Below are positions 25,783 to 42,400 of a stretch of DNA of 64,000 nt, one piece after another. The notes beneath the pieces were generated by a model, which worked only from the letters and a program-made list of their open reading frames with translations, was not told the DNA's origin and ran no database searches. The number at the start of each line of letters is the position of its first letter. Position 1 is the first letter of the stretch. The DNA is from Mesaphorura yosii (taxonomy: Eukaryota > Arthropoda > Collembola > Poduromorpha > Tullbergiidae). Position numbers and translations under genes: made by a program. The stretch lies in the NCBI GenBank assembly GCA_009869945.1, contig WIXG01000079.1, forward strand, positions 186,001 through 250,000. The letters run 5' to 3'.

Positions 25783-26788
25783 CTATATCTGTAACCCGAA
25801 GTTCGACACCTGCTTCTTTGCCTTGATTTTGGTTTTGTGTATAGTCTGAAACTTCAATCCCAATCCATGAAAGTTCGTGTACACCGACTGAAATGCCTTC
25901 TCGGGGGGACGCCAGTCCTTCAACAGCGACGCATCTGTCAGGCCATAAACTTCCACTCCGATTGGGCGACAAATCTTCATCAGATCTTCGTCGCTCGTGT
26001 CTGCGCCCCACAATGGAAGACTTTGGTCTCCGCTGGGGCACGTGGACAACGCGCAGAGCAAATCAATTTCTGCGAAGAACTCGAAATAGTCTCCCTTCTT
26101 TGCTGGGCATGTTTTCATAAAATATTTGCCATCATCGTTAAGTCCTGTGCACTGAAATATGTTTAGGACATCATGAACGTCGTATTCTGTGAGGCCATGT
26201 GGAAGGACTGCTCGCATAAGGTTGGAGTGGCAGTTGAAGTCAAATGAATGTCCTTCCAGCAATGCGTTGACGTACGGATCACACCGAGTTCCTGAATAGA
26301 AGAATCTGTGTCAAGTTGTGTTTTCGCATAGGGACATGAATGTAATTTGGCTGTTTGGCAGTTCACATTCACCCACCCAGTAAGTCGTGCACACGACCTC
26401 CCTTCGAGTCAACTCCATAATCCTTCAGTGAATCACCAGTAATTGTCAGCATTGGTCGTAGAAATGGCAGCGTTGACCACAGTCGATCAAAGGCTGTTAC
26501 ATGAGAACTCTGCAACTGTCTTGTTCTTGATGCCCAAAACCTCTCTCTTGGGTCATGCAAGTTCCACACGTTGAAGTCTGCCACCTGCGGACCTTCCACT
26601 GCAACAATGCGGCATATTTGGCCTTGCTTGACCTCCCAAGCTCGTCCAGATCTTGTGGGAATGACAAAAGATTCAACCAATTCACGCAAGTCGGTTCTTT
26701 GTCCGAGCTCTTTGTACAACAAACGATTTACAGCCAAGGCTCCTCCCGATTTTACTTGGTACGCAGGCGGAGGAGACTTCGCCTCCAT
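25783..26788 (-). CDS. DUF1989 / urea-carboxylase-associated family protein
   Basis: Biochemical role unknown. In bacteria, members of this family are often found beside urea carboxylase and its transporters. Exons 26377-26788 and 25783-26291 give 306 residues, with one 85-bp GT-AG intron (phase 1). Family-like motifs in order: VADFNVWNLHDPRERFWASR, then LTITGDS, GRVHDLLGTRCD, FNCHSNL, YDVHDVLNIF, KKGDYFEF.AEIDLLCALSTCPSGD and VEVYGL at the C terminus. His/Cys in HDLLG...C and NCHSN are candidate metal ligands. The ATG at 26788 is the first in frame; a CAG just upstream (about 26802) may be a 5'-leader splice acceptor. AATAAA follows the stop. It sits between ordinary animal genes and carries a small intron like theirs, so it is a resident gene rather than contamination. 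The family is familiar to me from bacteria and fungi, so ancient horizontal transfer is possible. Confidence 0.88.
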
Positions 26789-26819
26789 TTCGAAACTTTG
26801 AAAGCGACTGAAAATGAAG

Positions 26820-27130
26820 ACAGTAGTCTCTAGTCTCAAGAATTCGTCTCCGAGAGTTGATAGGAGTAACAGATCCGGACGTTACAAAGACTGTCCCATA
26901 AGCAAACTTTCGTGATAAGAATCGTTACGTAATATCTGAACGCGTAGAATTAACATTACAACACGCACAGTGAGAAACTACTTACTTCTCTTGTCACAAT
27001 AGTTAAATCGTTGAATTATTTACACTTGTGATTGGCAGGCATTGACAAGACATTTAATCCGCTTAACCCTTGAAGGTTGGCAGTTGGGCAAATGACGCAA
27101 AGAAGTATCAGAAGTATTTGAAAATCTCTC
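26820..27130. other. 5' region of the DUF1989 gene
   Basis: No coding exon seen. Probably leader and promoter of the minus-strand DUF1989 gene, abutting the 3' end of the next minus-strand gene. Confidence 0.35.
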
Positions 27131-27136
27131 AAACCA

Positions 27137-27142
27137 TTTATT
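27137..27142 (-). terminator. candidate polyadenylation signal (minus strand)
   Basis: TTTATT on the plus strand. If used, the four-transmembrane gene would have a 3' untranslated region of about 600 bases (27143-27743). No coding sequence is visible in that stretch. Confidence 0.3.
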
Positions 27143-27743
27143 CCATAAACACAATCAACATTAGCATTATCAAAAATCGAAGAACCTAGTTTACTAGCAT
27201 CAAATACAAAACTGGAAAATCAAGTAGGCAAAGTTTAAGATCCTAGGATTAAAAATGTTATAAAAACTGGACGGACATTTTGGAATTCATTAGTTAACAG
27301 TAACAAGTTGGAGATTCAAATGTCATGGAATGTAACATCGCTTAATGGACGGATTTTCGTTAATACGATAAATTCAGCACTAGCAGTGTAAAGCGACTAC
27401 AAGTACATTGGAATGAAATGCAAGTTAATAAGCTATTAACCCATGGCAGGCGTTGTGCTGTTCGTATTAAAGCATTTAGCCTATGTAAATGTGTTTCTAG
27501 TTTGACATACAAAAACAGTGCATAGTAGGTAGGTAACCAGGAATCTACATGCTGAATGTGAATTTCATACTTGTTAGTGGTTCAATAAAATTGGTCAAAT
27601 TTCTAAAATTCGAATATTTCAATATGGTTCACAACCCTCGAAATTTTAGTACCGTGCTGAATTGCTTATTGCTACACAGTAGAAGATTGAACAATGATTG
27701 AGATATTTGGGGACTCTGATCCAGGGTGAGGATATGGTCGAGG

Positions 27744-28822
27744 TCATGGCAGTGGGTACGGCTGAATTCCAGACATTGGTGTTCGAGGTGTTGTGGGGCG
27801 TGAAGTTGGCCTGGATCCAGCCATTGATTGTGTTGCCAACGATGTCATTGTGCCCATCTGTCATAAAGGCAAAAATTGAAAATTCATTTTAGTTCATTTC
27901 ACACTATTAATAGGTTCAACACATGCTTACCCTTAAATGAGCCAGATCTTCCAGCTTTGTCAGATCTGCTAATTCCAAGTACAAAGAATACACAATAGCA
28001 AACCCGGCCACATTCAACGCCGAAAATACAATCCAAAACAAGAACATTATGACGTTGTACGCAAAAATTAGATCATTGACAACTGCTGCAAAGATGAACG
28101 CGAGAAACCGGAAAATGGTGAACACAAACATGACAATCAACCACGGGATCATTTTCTCCTCGTACTCCTAAAGTGTCAATAGTATTTCATCAATCGAGGC
28201 CATAAATTGAAAGGACTGCGCTATCTGCAGTAACCACTGTACCTTCCTTAGGCCTTGGATTAGCATAAAACTGGTCACCAGCAACGCAAATCCAAGAAGT
28301 GTAGAAAATATGGCAATTGTTATCAGCCCATTTCGAACTGCAAAAGGTCGACAGAATCAGACTTTACAAGCATGAACCGGCGAACCTCGTTGTAGTTTCT
28401 TCCAATGTGACAAGAACTTACCGTGCTGATTTCCAACGTACACAAAGTCAAATGATATTATGTAGTACCCATAATGAGTGCTGCCAGGTGTTGCTTCTAT
28501 CAAGCAGTACAGGTCAAACATGGTCGTCCCCATCGTGAAGACACTCAGGATCTAAAGGATAGTGAGTGCAGAAGGAAATCAATAGAATGAACAATGCTTT
28601 AAAGACGTTAATTGGTTTTGAACGTGGACTTACAATTGAGTACATTGCTGTAAAGATTGCATACTTCTGAATATCTGTGCCCAGCTGGTGCTGTAGCCAC
28701 GGGGTTTTGTACCATGGCACTTGCAGTGATCTGATTGACCTTGCCGACCTGATGCCAGTTGATCGTGTGGTTGTATGTGAATAAATTGACGGTGTACTGT
28801 AACTTTGTGGCCGCTTTAACAT
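27744..28822 (-). CDS. four-transmembrane protein, pasiflora/fire-exit-like
   Basis: Integral membrane protein. Exons in gene order 28634-28822, 28422-28551, 28243-28337, 27931-28167 and 27744-27857 give 254 residues with consistent phases. A Ser/Thr/Arg-rich cytosolic N terminus (about 1-50) precedes TM1 (about 54-80), a short loop with STHYGYYIISFDFVYVGNQH, TM2 (about 111-134), TM3 (about 146-168), TM4 (about 172-200) and a conserved-looking ELADLTKLEDLAHLR. The Pro/Ser/Thr-rich tail ends in IQPYPLP. From memory, the layout and the THYGYYIIS segment resemble the insect pasiflora/fire-exit tetraspan family; pasiflora proteins are septate-junction components in Drosophila. The family name is inferred, while the four membrane segments and the gene model are seen directly. 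It is divergently arranged with YPEL5, whose start codon lies 770 bp away. Confidence 0.82.
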
Positions 28823-29593
28823 TTTGAGGCTGATTTGTGATGATTGTGCCTAGTAGCTCACTTTTCTTGCGGCGGCAGTTCAGCTGCCAACTTTATGCTG
28901 TCATCGAACTGCACACACGCCAATAATTAATTCAAGCTTGAACGTATAAAATTAATTGAGGAGTGCAGAACAGGTCCACATACAAGCCACAATAATGAGC
29001 ACTACGGGCGTGTCGATGAGTCAACGCTTAAACGCTGTATTATGCACTGTGAATTAGCGGATTGTTATTGTTGTGCTTTTCAAATCTTGAGGCTCGCGAT
29101 TTTCGTTCACAGCCTATGCAACAGAGCGAGCCTTCATTGCCTGATGTGTACATAGAGAGGTACGCAATTCGTCATATGGACTTTTGTTATTATTCGTCTG
29201 CTGTTCCTAGGTCGTGTTATCTGGCAAGTCTCTGAGGAAGTTTTGACTGCATTTATGACGAGTGTTAATTCTGAGATTCAGTGTAAGTGAACTTAATCGA
29301 GAGGGCATTTAATTAGAATTTGTTAGCCTAGTCCAACTTCTGGCCAAGCTGGTGAATTTGTAGTAAATTAAGGATACTGCTCTGCAATCTAAGATCTAGA
29401 CTCAAGAGTGTACTTCGTAAGGAAAGGACGTCTTCTCTATTCGACAGGTGAATAATTTCTGGCTGTGCGAATTGCAAACTGAAGTTTAAGGTAAGGCCCC
29501 CCATTAATTTGAAATCTTAAGTAGGCCAGGCAGCTGAGGCGTGCATTGTGATAATAATAACGAGATATCATTGTCCAAATGCAGGCTCACAAG
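28823..29593. other. divergent promoter region
   Basis: Lies between the minus-strand four-transmembrane gene and plus-strand YPEL5. No coding exon seen. A CAG at about 29585 just before the YPEL5 ATG could be the acceptor of a leader intron. Confidence 0.4.
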
Positions 29594-30091
29594 ATGGGCA
29601 GAATATTTTTGGAACACATTGGAGGAACACGTCTGTTTTCGTGTGCATCATGCGACACTGTCTTGACAAATCGCGGCGAGCTAATCAGTACTAGATTTAC
29701 TGGTGCCACTGGCCGAGCATTCCTATTCAGCAAAGTGGTGAATCTTCAGTACAGGTAAATAATTGTCTACTGGCTGCTCAAAATCACTTCGCGGCTTGAA
29801 CATACAAAATCCGATTCTAGTGAAGTTCAAGATCGTGTCATGTTGACTGGACGGCATATGGTTCGAGATGTCTCTTGCAAGAACTGTGATGCCAAATTAG
29901 GCTGGATCTATGAATTTGCGTAAGCTTGATTCCGGGTTTAGCCGAATGGAATTTTAAGGCGAACTGTTGTGTATTACAGAACTGAAGAAAGTCAACGATA
30001 CAAGGAGGGACGAGTGATTCTGGAAAGGGCGTTGGTGACCGAAAGCGATGGATTTGATGAACGAGGTGCGGACGATAGTAATAACAACTGA
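29594..30091 (+). CDS. YPEL5: Yippee-like 5 protein
   Basis: Small zinc-binding Yippee/Mis18-fold protein. In other animals YPEL5 associates with the CTLH/GID-type E3 ligase complex. Exons 29594-29754, 29821-29919 and 29980-30091 give 123 residues, close to the usual 121. The zinc ligands are Cys17-X2-Cys20 and Cys73-X2-Cys76, separated by exactly 52 residues as in the family. [11 protein letters not shown] at the start and [17 protein letters not shown] near the end are YPEL5-type rather than YPEL1-4-type. The form ending ...[11 protein letters not shown] stops at 30089-30091 and has AATAAA at 30178. A second splice option is described separately. Confidence 0.95.
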
Positions 30092-30177
30092 TGCAACTTA
30101 GACTTATTTCGACGCCCTATCGTTTCGCACATTCGCATTTCCCTATTATTCGCTAATCGATTTTCTAATTGTACCCT

Positions 30178-30183
30178 AATAAA
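30178..30183 (+). terminator. polyadenylation signal AATAAA (proximal)
   Basis: 87 bases after the short YPEL5 stop and before the candidate distal last exon, so its use would select the short isoform. Confidence 0.55.
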
Positions 30184-30397
30184 TTCTTAGAATATTGATG
30201 TTGTGAAGCTGACACGTGTGACTGGCCACAGTTGTAAATGGGAAAGTGAAAATGATTTTGATCGCCTAGTTGTATTCGTAGTTGATAGTCAAGTTTGCGT
30301 GGATGTAATGAAATGAAACTCTGAGTGAATGCATTGAAGAATGGAGTGAATGGTCAAGTTCAATCTAATTGCACTGATCACTCTCTATGTCTTCCAG

Positions 30398-30495
30398 GAG
30401 GGGACTCAGACGGCGCCCTTGAAAATAACGCAGGCGCATCGAATCAAGCGAATGTAGGACCTGACGGTGATGGTGATTACTTAGCCATCGAGTAG
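30398..30495 (+). CDS. candidate alternative last exon of YPEL5
   Basis: A CCAG acceptor at 30394-30397 opens a frame that joins in phase 1 to a GTGCGG donor at 30066 inside YPEL5 exon 3. The new tail has about 33 codons (contains DSDGALENNAGASNQANVG and ends DGDYLAIE) before TAG at 30493. The isoform would have 147 residues with an acidic tail replacing GADDSNNN. The donor is weaker than most here. Inferred from splice signals and frame only. Confidence 0.4.
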
Positions 30496-30499
30496 AAGA

Positions 30500-32200
30500 G
30501 TGGATTTCAGTTCACTAAAGAACAACTGCATAGACTGGTTTAATCTCATCCAAGTGTTTAATTTAACTATTGTACAACTTAACTTATTAACTGATAATGG
30601 AACACAGCCATTTTCTAATTTCGTAACAAGGCAGTCCGGCATAACCGTTGTGAATAGTAGGATAAGATGCAAAATTTAGCAAATTTTGCGAACTTCTGCC
30701 GCTAAAACCCAGTTCAGACACTTAATGATCGTGGTTTCGAGACAACCCGTTTTTCGACTACTGTCTACTTAAAATATTTATGTAGCTTTATCGGGTAAGC
30801 TTACTGATAATAATTAATTATTAATTTGACTGTCTTGTCTTGCAATTCAATGTTCATTCAGAGCAGGAGCGTAATTGCGCAGTATTTTCTGGATACTATA
30901 TGTATCATTAGTATCATATTCATAAACGTAAACGTGAGCTACTTGGTTCATAATAGCTTGGTTTTCTTAAGTGCAGGAACTATAAATTTTTTCTGTTGTC
31001 GCAAAATGACAAAATATTTGACTTTTTCACTCTTTTGTGCTTCACGAATTTGTCCTAGTAGTTCCTCCGAATTGTGATTTGTAAATTACTGAAAATTGAC
31101 ACCGAGCATAAAGTGAAAGACAATTTACCGTTTTCGGAGTTCTCACATAATTGTCATTACTATTCATAGAAGTGAGATTCACCTGAGTGAGTGATTCAAT
31201 CTTGGCAGCACCAGCAAAAGGCGTACGTTATCATCTATCGTCGTAATCATCACACCAGGCGCTCACCTGCAAAGGCGTCCCATTTATATACAAAATGTCT
31301 CAGATCATCCAATCCTGCATTCCATTTGGTGAGGAATGAAGCTGCTTTAATCTAGCCGCGACCCACGAGGTCGCAATCATGGCAGAATGCAGCCCATAAA
31401 TTCCATTTCCAAATTGTCATTTCGCATTCATTCATTTCAACGAGTCAACAATGGGCTTATCAAACGAGGTGAATGAGATAAGAATAAATCGTGTTTTCGT
31501 TTTTATTGTGCCATGTGCCGTGCTGGAGAGACGCGTGCCCTCACGCAGCCAACATGTCTACAAACTACAAAATACAACAGGGTACGGCGAAACATGATGC
31601 ATGATTAATATCCAAATTAAAAGCACTCCCATCGGTATTACGTAATAGTGAGCAATTAGGTGCAATTATATTGTCAGCCTGGCAAATATCATTAAACCAT
31701 GAGCCGCAATTCATAACTGCATGAAAAAACGATTTTCACATGGCGTTTGATTGGCGTGAGACAAAACGCGACCTTGAATCTGTTGAAGCGTTTCACGGTC
31801 TCACACGACGAGTTACATTAGCTCTCCACGTACAGCACGTAACTCGCGGTCTAATCTAATTTGCCCAAGACAAATAGACAACGTGCTAGTGTTGTCGGTT
31901 CAAAGTTCATTTCATCCCCTTTTTTAAAATCCATTTTTCGTCGCTTATCTGTCAGTTTCACTTTTAGTCAGCTTGGAACACAAAGCGAGGATTCGAGGCA
32001 ACTCGCTTACCTTTTGATAATACATATGACGCATATTGAGTACGAACTGGAGTGATGAATAAATACACAAAGACAAAAAGCAAACCGCGATGCACTGATC
32101 GTGGAGCCGGATAGCTGCAGTTCTTGTCCTGATTGTACTCGTGTGCGGTTGTGCAAATTCTTACTTCAACGTGAGCTGTGCAAAATCTTCGTCGCGTGAG
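30500..32200. other. intergenic, YPEL5 to ABCC transporter
   Basis: No coding exon or RNA gene seen. AT-rich; the distal end approaches the transporter promoter. Confidence 0.45.
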
Positions 32201-32212
32201 CTCGACTCCGAG

Positions 32213-32218
32213 TATAAA
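32213..32218 (+). promoter_or_regulatory. TATA box of the ABCC transporter gene
   Basis: TATAAA, with a TCAG initiator-like sequence at 32234-32237, about 320 bp before the coding start. Spacing is a little shorter than ideal. The leader from here to 32531 has at least three upstream ATGs with short frames (see findings). Confidence 0.45.
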
Positions 32219-32531
32219 GCCGAACCCGGGAGTTCAGCTGTTTAGCAGCTTCTTTCGAATGACCATGGAAGTAATCGTCAGCAGTGCCGTTTCGCATTTT
32301 CTGGCCCAGTTTTGAAGTTATTGGACGCTTCTATGTCTGTTTTCAAGTGTCTCAAGTGTTGTGGCGATTGGAACCTTTGTTAAAGATTTCGGACCTTCAA
32401 CTTGATTCTCAATGCGTGCGGTGGACGGCTTGACTTAACCCATCTTCTTGCGGAAAAGTTGTCCCCTGTGTGATCATCTTTTACTTCGATTCCTCGACGA
32501 GGTCGGCGACGTCGACGACGTCTGGCAAGCC

Positions 32532-39311
<6,780 letters not shown>

Positions 39312-39418
39312 TATTTTCAGTGAGTGTCCATCTGTCCATTTACTTTGTAACTTCAGGTCTCAATGAAATAGCCTTATTGTGACAATATATTTTGTATTTT
39401 TGGTTTCACACTTATTAC

Positions 39419-39424
39419 AATAAA
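39419..39424 (+). terminator. polyadenylation signal AATAAA
   Basis: 108 bases after the stop codon of the ABCC transporter. Confidence 0.65.
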
Positions 39425-42400
39425 ATCTTAGCATTTCATGATTCGGGAATTATAAACATGTTCCAACGGCGATCGTAGAATACAGGAGTTACTTCATTTT
39501 CGCTGAATCAATTTGCTTAATTGATTTGCTTTTCCTTGACTTGCCTCAGTAATGAAGATCATTACAAATATTACAAGAATGACTGGCAGTTGTCGGCGAA
39601 TGACGGCGTAACAAAGGAAAATTGTGATGACACAACATACAACGTGTGTACTCAGCGACCCGAAACTGTTTGTCAGCAAAAATTTTAACATGAAAATATA
39701 ATTATGCTAAGTATGGGAAACTTCGACCATTTTTTGTTTGACTTAATGAGTCGTTAAAACAAGCATACACTTCAATGGATACCGGTCATTGGACATCTCT
39801 TTCCACTAACACCAACCTATAATGTAATTGGTGCTTCGAGAACTGCTTGTCTGAATTATAGTAAACAGCACACAAAACGCGCAAATGCGGAGATGGCCAG
39901 CAAATATGGAGTTCACCCTTTGTTCTCATGAAGCAGCTCAAAATAAAATTGACGATGGCACTATTCTACGAGCATATATATCGGGCGCATTCATCAAAAT
40001 GTGCCTTATCTTCTCCACAACGAACACTCTGAAGCAGGAGATTCTAGGAAACAACGACAACGAGCACATGCTTCTAGTGTTGTGCCAGTGCCATGCTCAT
40101 CGAAAGAGTCGCATTTGTATTCCTGGCATGAAGTTTGGTGGAACAGCTCACAATATTTTGTAAAGATTTTTATTTCAGGAAACTGAAAGGGGATGAAAAA
40201 TTTCTGGTCCTGCATGAGAATATTACATCTCATAAACGACGCTACCACCGACCCGACCATTCTACAAGTACCAGAGAAATGTAAATATTTGACAATAGGG
40301 CTTATTATTTGCAATATTCTTTTTATTACTGTTTCAGTCTCTCCCGTCCTCTCCTCACATATCGCCATGCAATGTGCAGTTCATTCATTCCATTTTACGT
40401 CCTTGTTTGCTTTTTTATTTTTGAGGTCTGTTTCAACTCTGACAAATTCGGCAAAATTCTCTGTCTCGTCTCACGAAAATCTTTTGCATTTTTGCGTGGG
40501 TCAAATCCCTTGTGACTTGGTCGGAGGGCCGCGGCTGGGAGCAGCTCTCGAGAACCGTCTTCCGAGCGTATTCAGAAAATTGCTTAATTGATAAATGGAA
40601 TACTAAACAGCAAAAGCGCAGAACGCAGTGCCGTGATGAGCACAGTTCAGAGAGTCGATTGTTGAGTTTCGATTCCCATGATTCAAATCCGAGTTCGACT
40701 CTCGCAGAATGCACAGTGCACAAGGTCTGTATATTATGAATGAAATGAAAAATCATTCAATTCAGCTTGTACAAATAATACACAGAGCACAGGACCCCTT
40801 GAAGTGAAATTCCCCAAACTATTGAGATGATGGCTCAGGGCTTGTTTACCAGTCAGTGAATCTAATTCTTGCAACTCTCGGTTTATAGCTCGTGGACTTT
40901 TCTCGTTCCAACCATCCCAATAATAATTAAACTCTCAACCCTTCGTCGACTGACTCGTGCTTCGTGCAGCCTCACTGCAATTCAATGGTGTATCTTCAGA
41001 TAAATCACAAAATCATAAGTTCGTATCAAGATCATATTCATGCTCAATGGTCCTAGCACATGTGAGAGTGATTTTCATGGGAAGAGTACTCCAATGCCTT
41101 CACTGACTTCGGAATATTTGGAGATGGGAAAGAGTTCACACTTGCTCTCTAATCTACTATTTCCTTTCCATTTTTATACATTTCTTGACTCTGATTACGT
41201 TCAATTCACGATCTGTTGAATCCTTTCCCTAAATTCCTTTTTCTTTCCCCAGGAATTTCATTCATAAGACGCTCACAAACCTATGCTTTGTCTCAAACTC
41301 GCGTTTGATGTGATCAAGTTTTCATTTCTGAGTCTTTATATGACGTTTATTGTCATAAACGTGTTAAAATTGACACCTGCAGTTGGTATTTCTAACAAAA
41401 TTTACGGCACGGTCCTCGTTCATAACACGCCACGTTCACGCAGTTGACAATGAAGTGAAGGCAGGTGACAATCACATTTATATTTTGTCATCCCGTCTCC
41501 GTCGTCTCAACTTGGCTGGGAGACCATAAACTCAAAAAACAACAATGTGTGAAATCATTAATCTCTAGATGACTCCCATCGTAGCGTAGCACATTATAGC
41601 CGATGACATGGTGACAAAGACAAGACAAAAGATGACAGCTTAATTATTTTTAGCCTTCTAATTTGCATATGAGTGTCCTCCTTTTCCACTTGCGTGTACT
41701 TCGAAAACCAATAAACGGCCAGCTTGTTTGCTTTTCATCTTTCCTGCCGCCTTCTGCATTTGCGAGTCGCTCGGGCCTTATGTCGTACGTAAACAGAAGC
41801 TTTCAGTTTATTATTGGTAATGATGAATGATTAACTATGATATGGTAATTAGCCACTTCAATCGAGTCCAAGAACCACAAGCAAGAACCAAGTTTTTGTT
41901 TGGGGCCGAAGATGCAGGCATCGATCATCGAGACCTTTGAAGACTAGTACTTCGTGAAATTAGAAAGGCAGACGGTATTTTTCCTGGCCAACTGCTAATT
42001 AAATTGATCGCCATTTCGGTTTCGTTATTACCTGTTCGACATATTTACAGATTATGCGTTGAATTGATTGATTGCAGTCTCCTATAAACTTGTGGACTTT
42101 GAGTCATCATCAACTTATCAACTGAGGCCCATGAACAACAAAGTACTCGAACTACATCGGACACGCTTAATACTTGAATGTCCACTTCTGCATGTTTCTG
42201 GTGACATGATATTTTCCAGGTTCTGGATTGCTGTCAAGCAAAGTTTGTCGAAATTGTCATTAACATTAACCCGTCCCATATTTTAGCCTCAGCAAGATGT
42301 AGTGCTATTGAGTTGATCTGTTGTTGTCTTTTGTCAGAAAATTGTTTCCCTTTTGTGTCTATGTTTATGTCCACTTGCAGCAAATGAAATGAAGAATATG

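Noticed and set aside
25709-26041. 110-codon Arg-rich frame overlapping DUF1989 exon 2
   Set aside because: Out-of-frame shadow of the DUF1989 coding sequence on the same strand.
39494-39691. 65-codon minus-strand frame with a hydrophobic segment near the 3' end of the ABCC gene
   Set aside because: A single hydrophobic stretch in an AT-rich tail region is weak evidence; no promoter, partner exon or family.
40193-40591. 132-codon plus-strand frame downstream of the ABCC gene
   Set aside because: Mixed hydrophobic and polar residues without a domain; adjacent frames are equally open.
40670-40735. tRNA-like T-arm sequence (CCGAG TTCGACT CTCGC)
   Set aside because: Only four base pairs form in the T stem, and I could not find matching acceptor, D and anticodon arms at proper distances.
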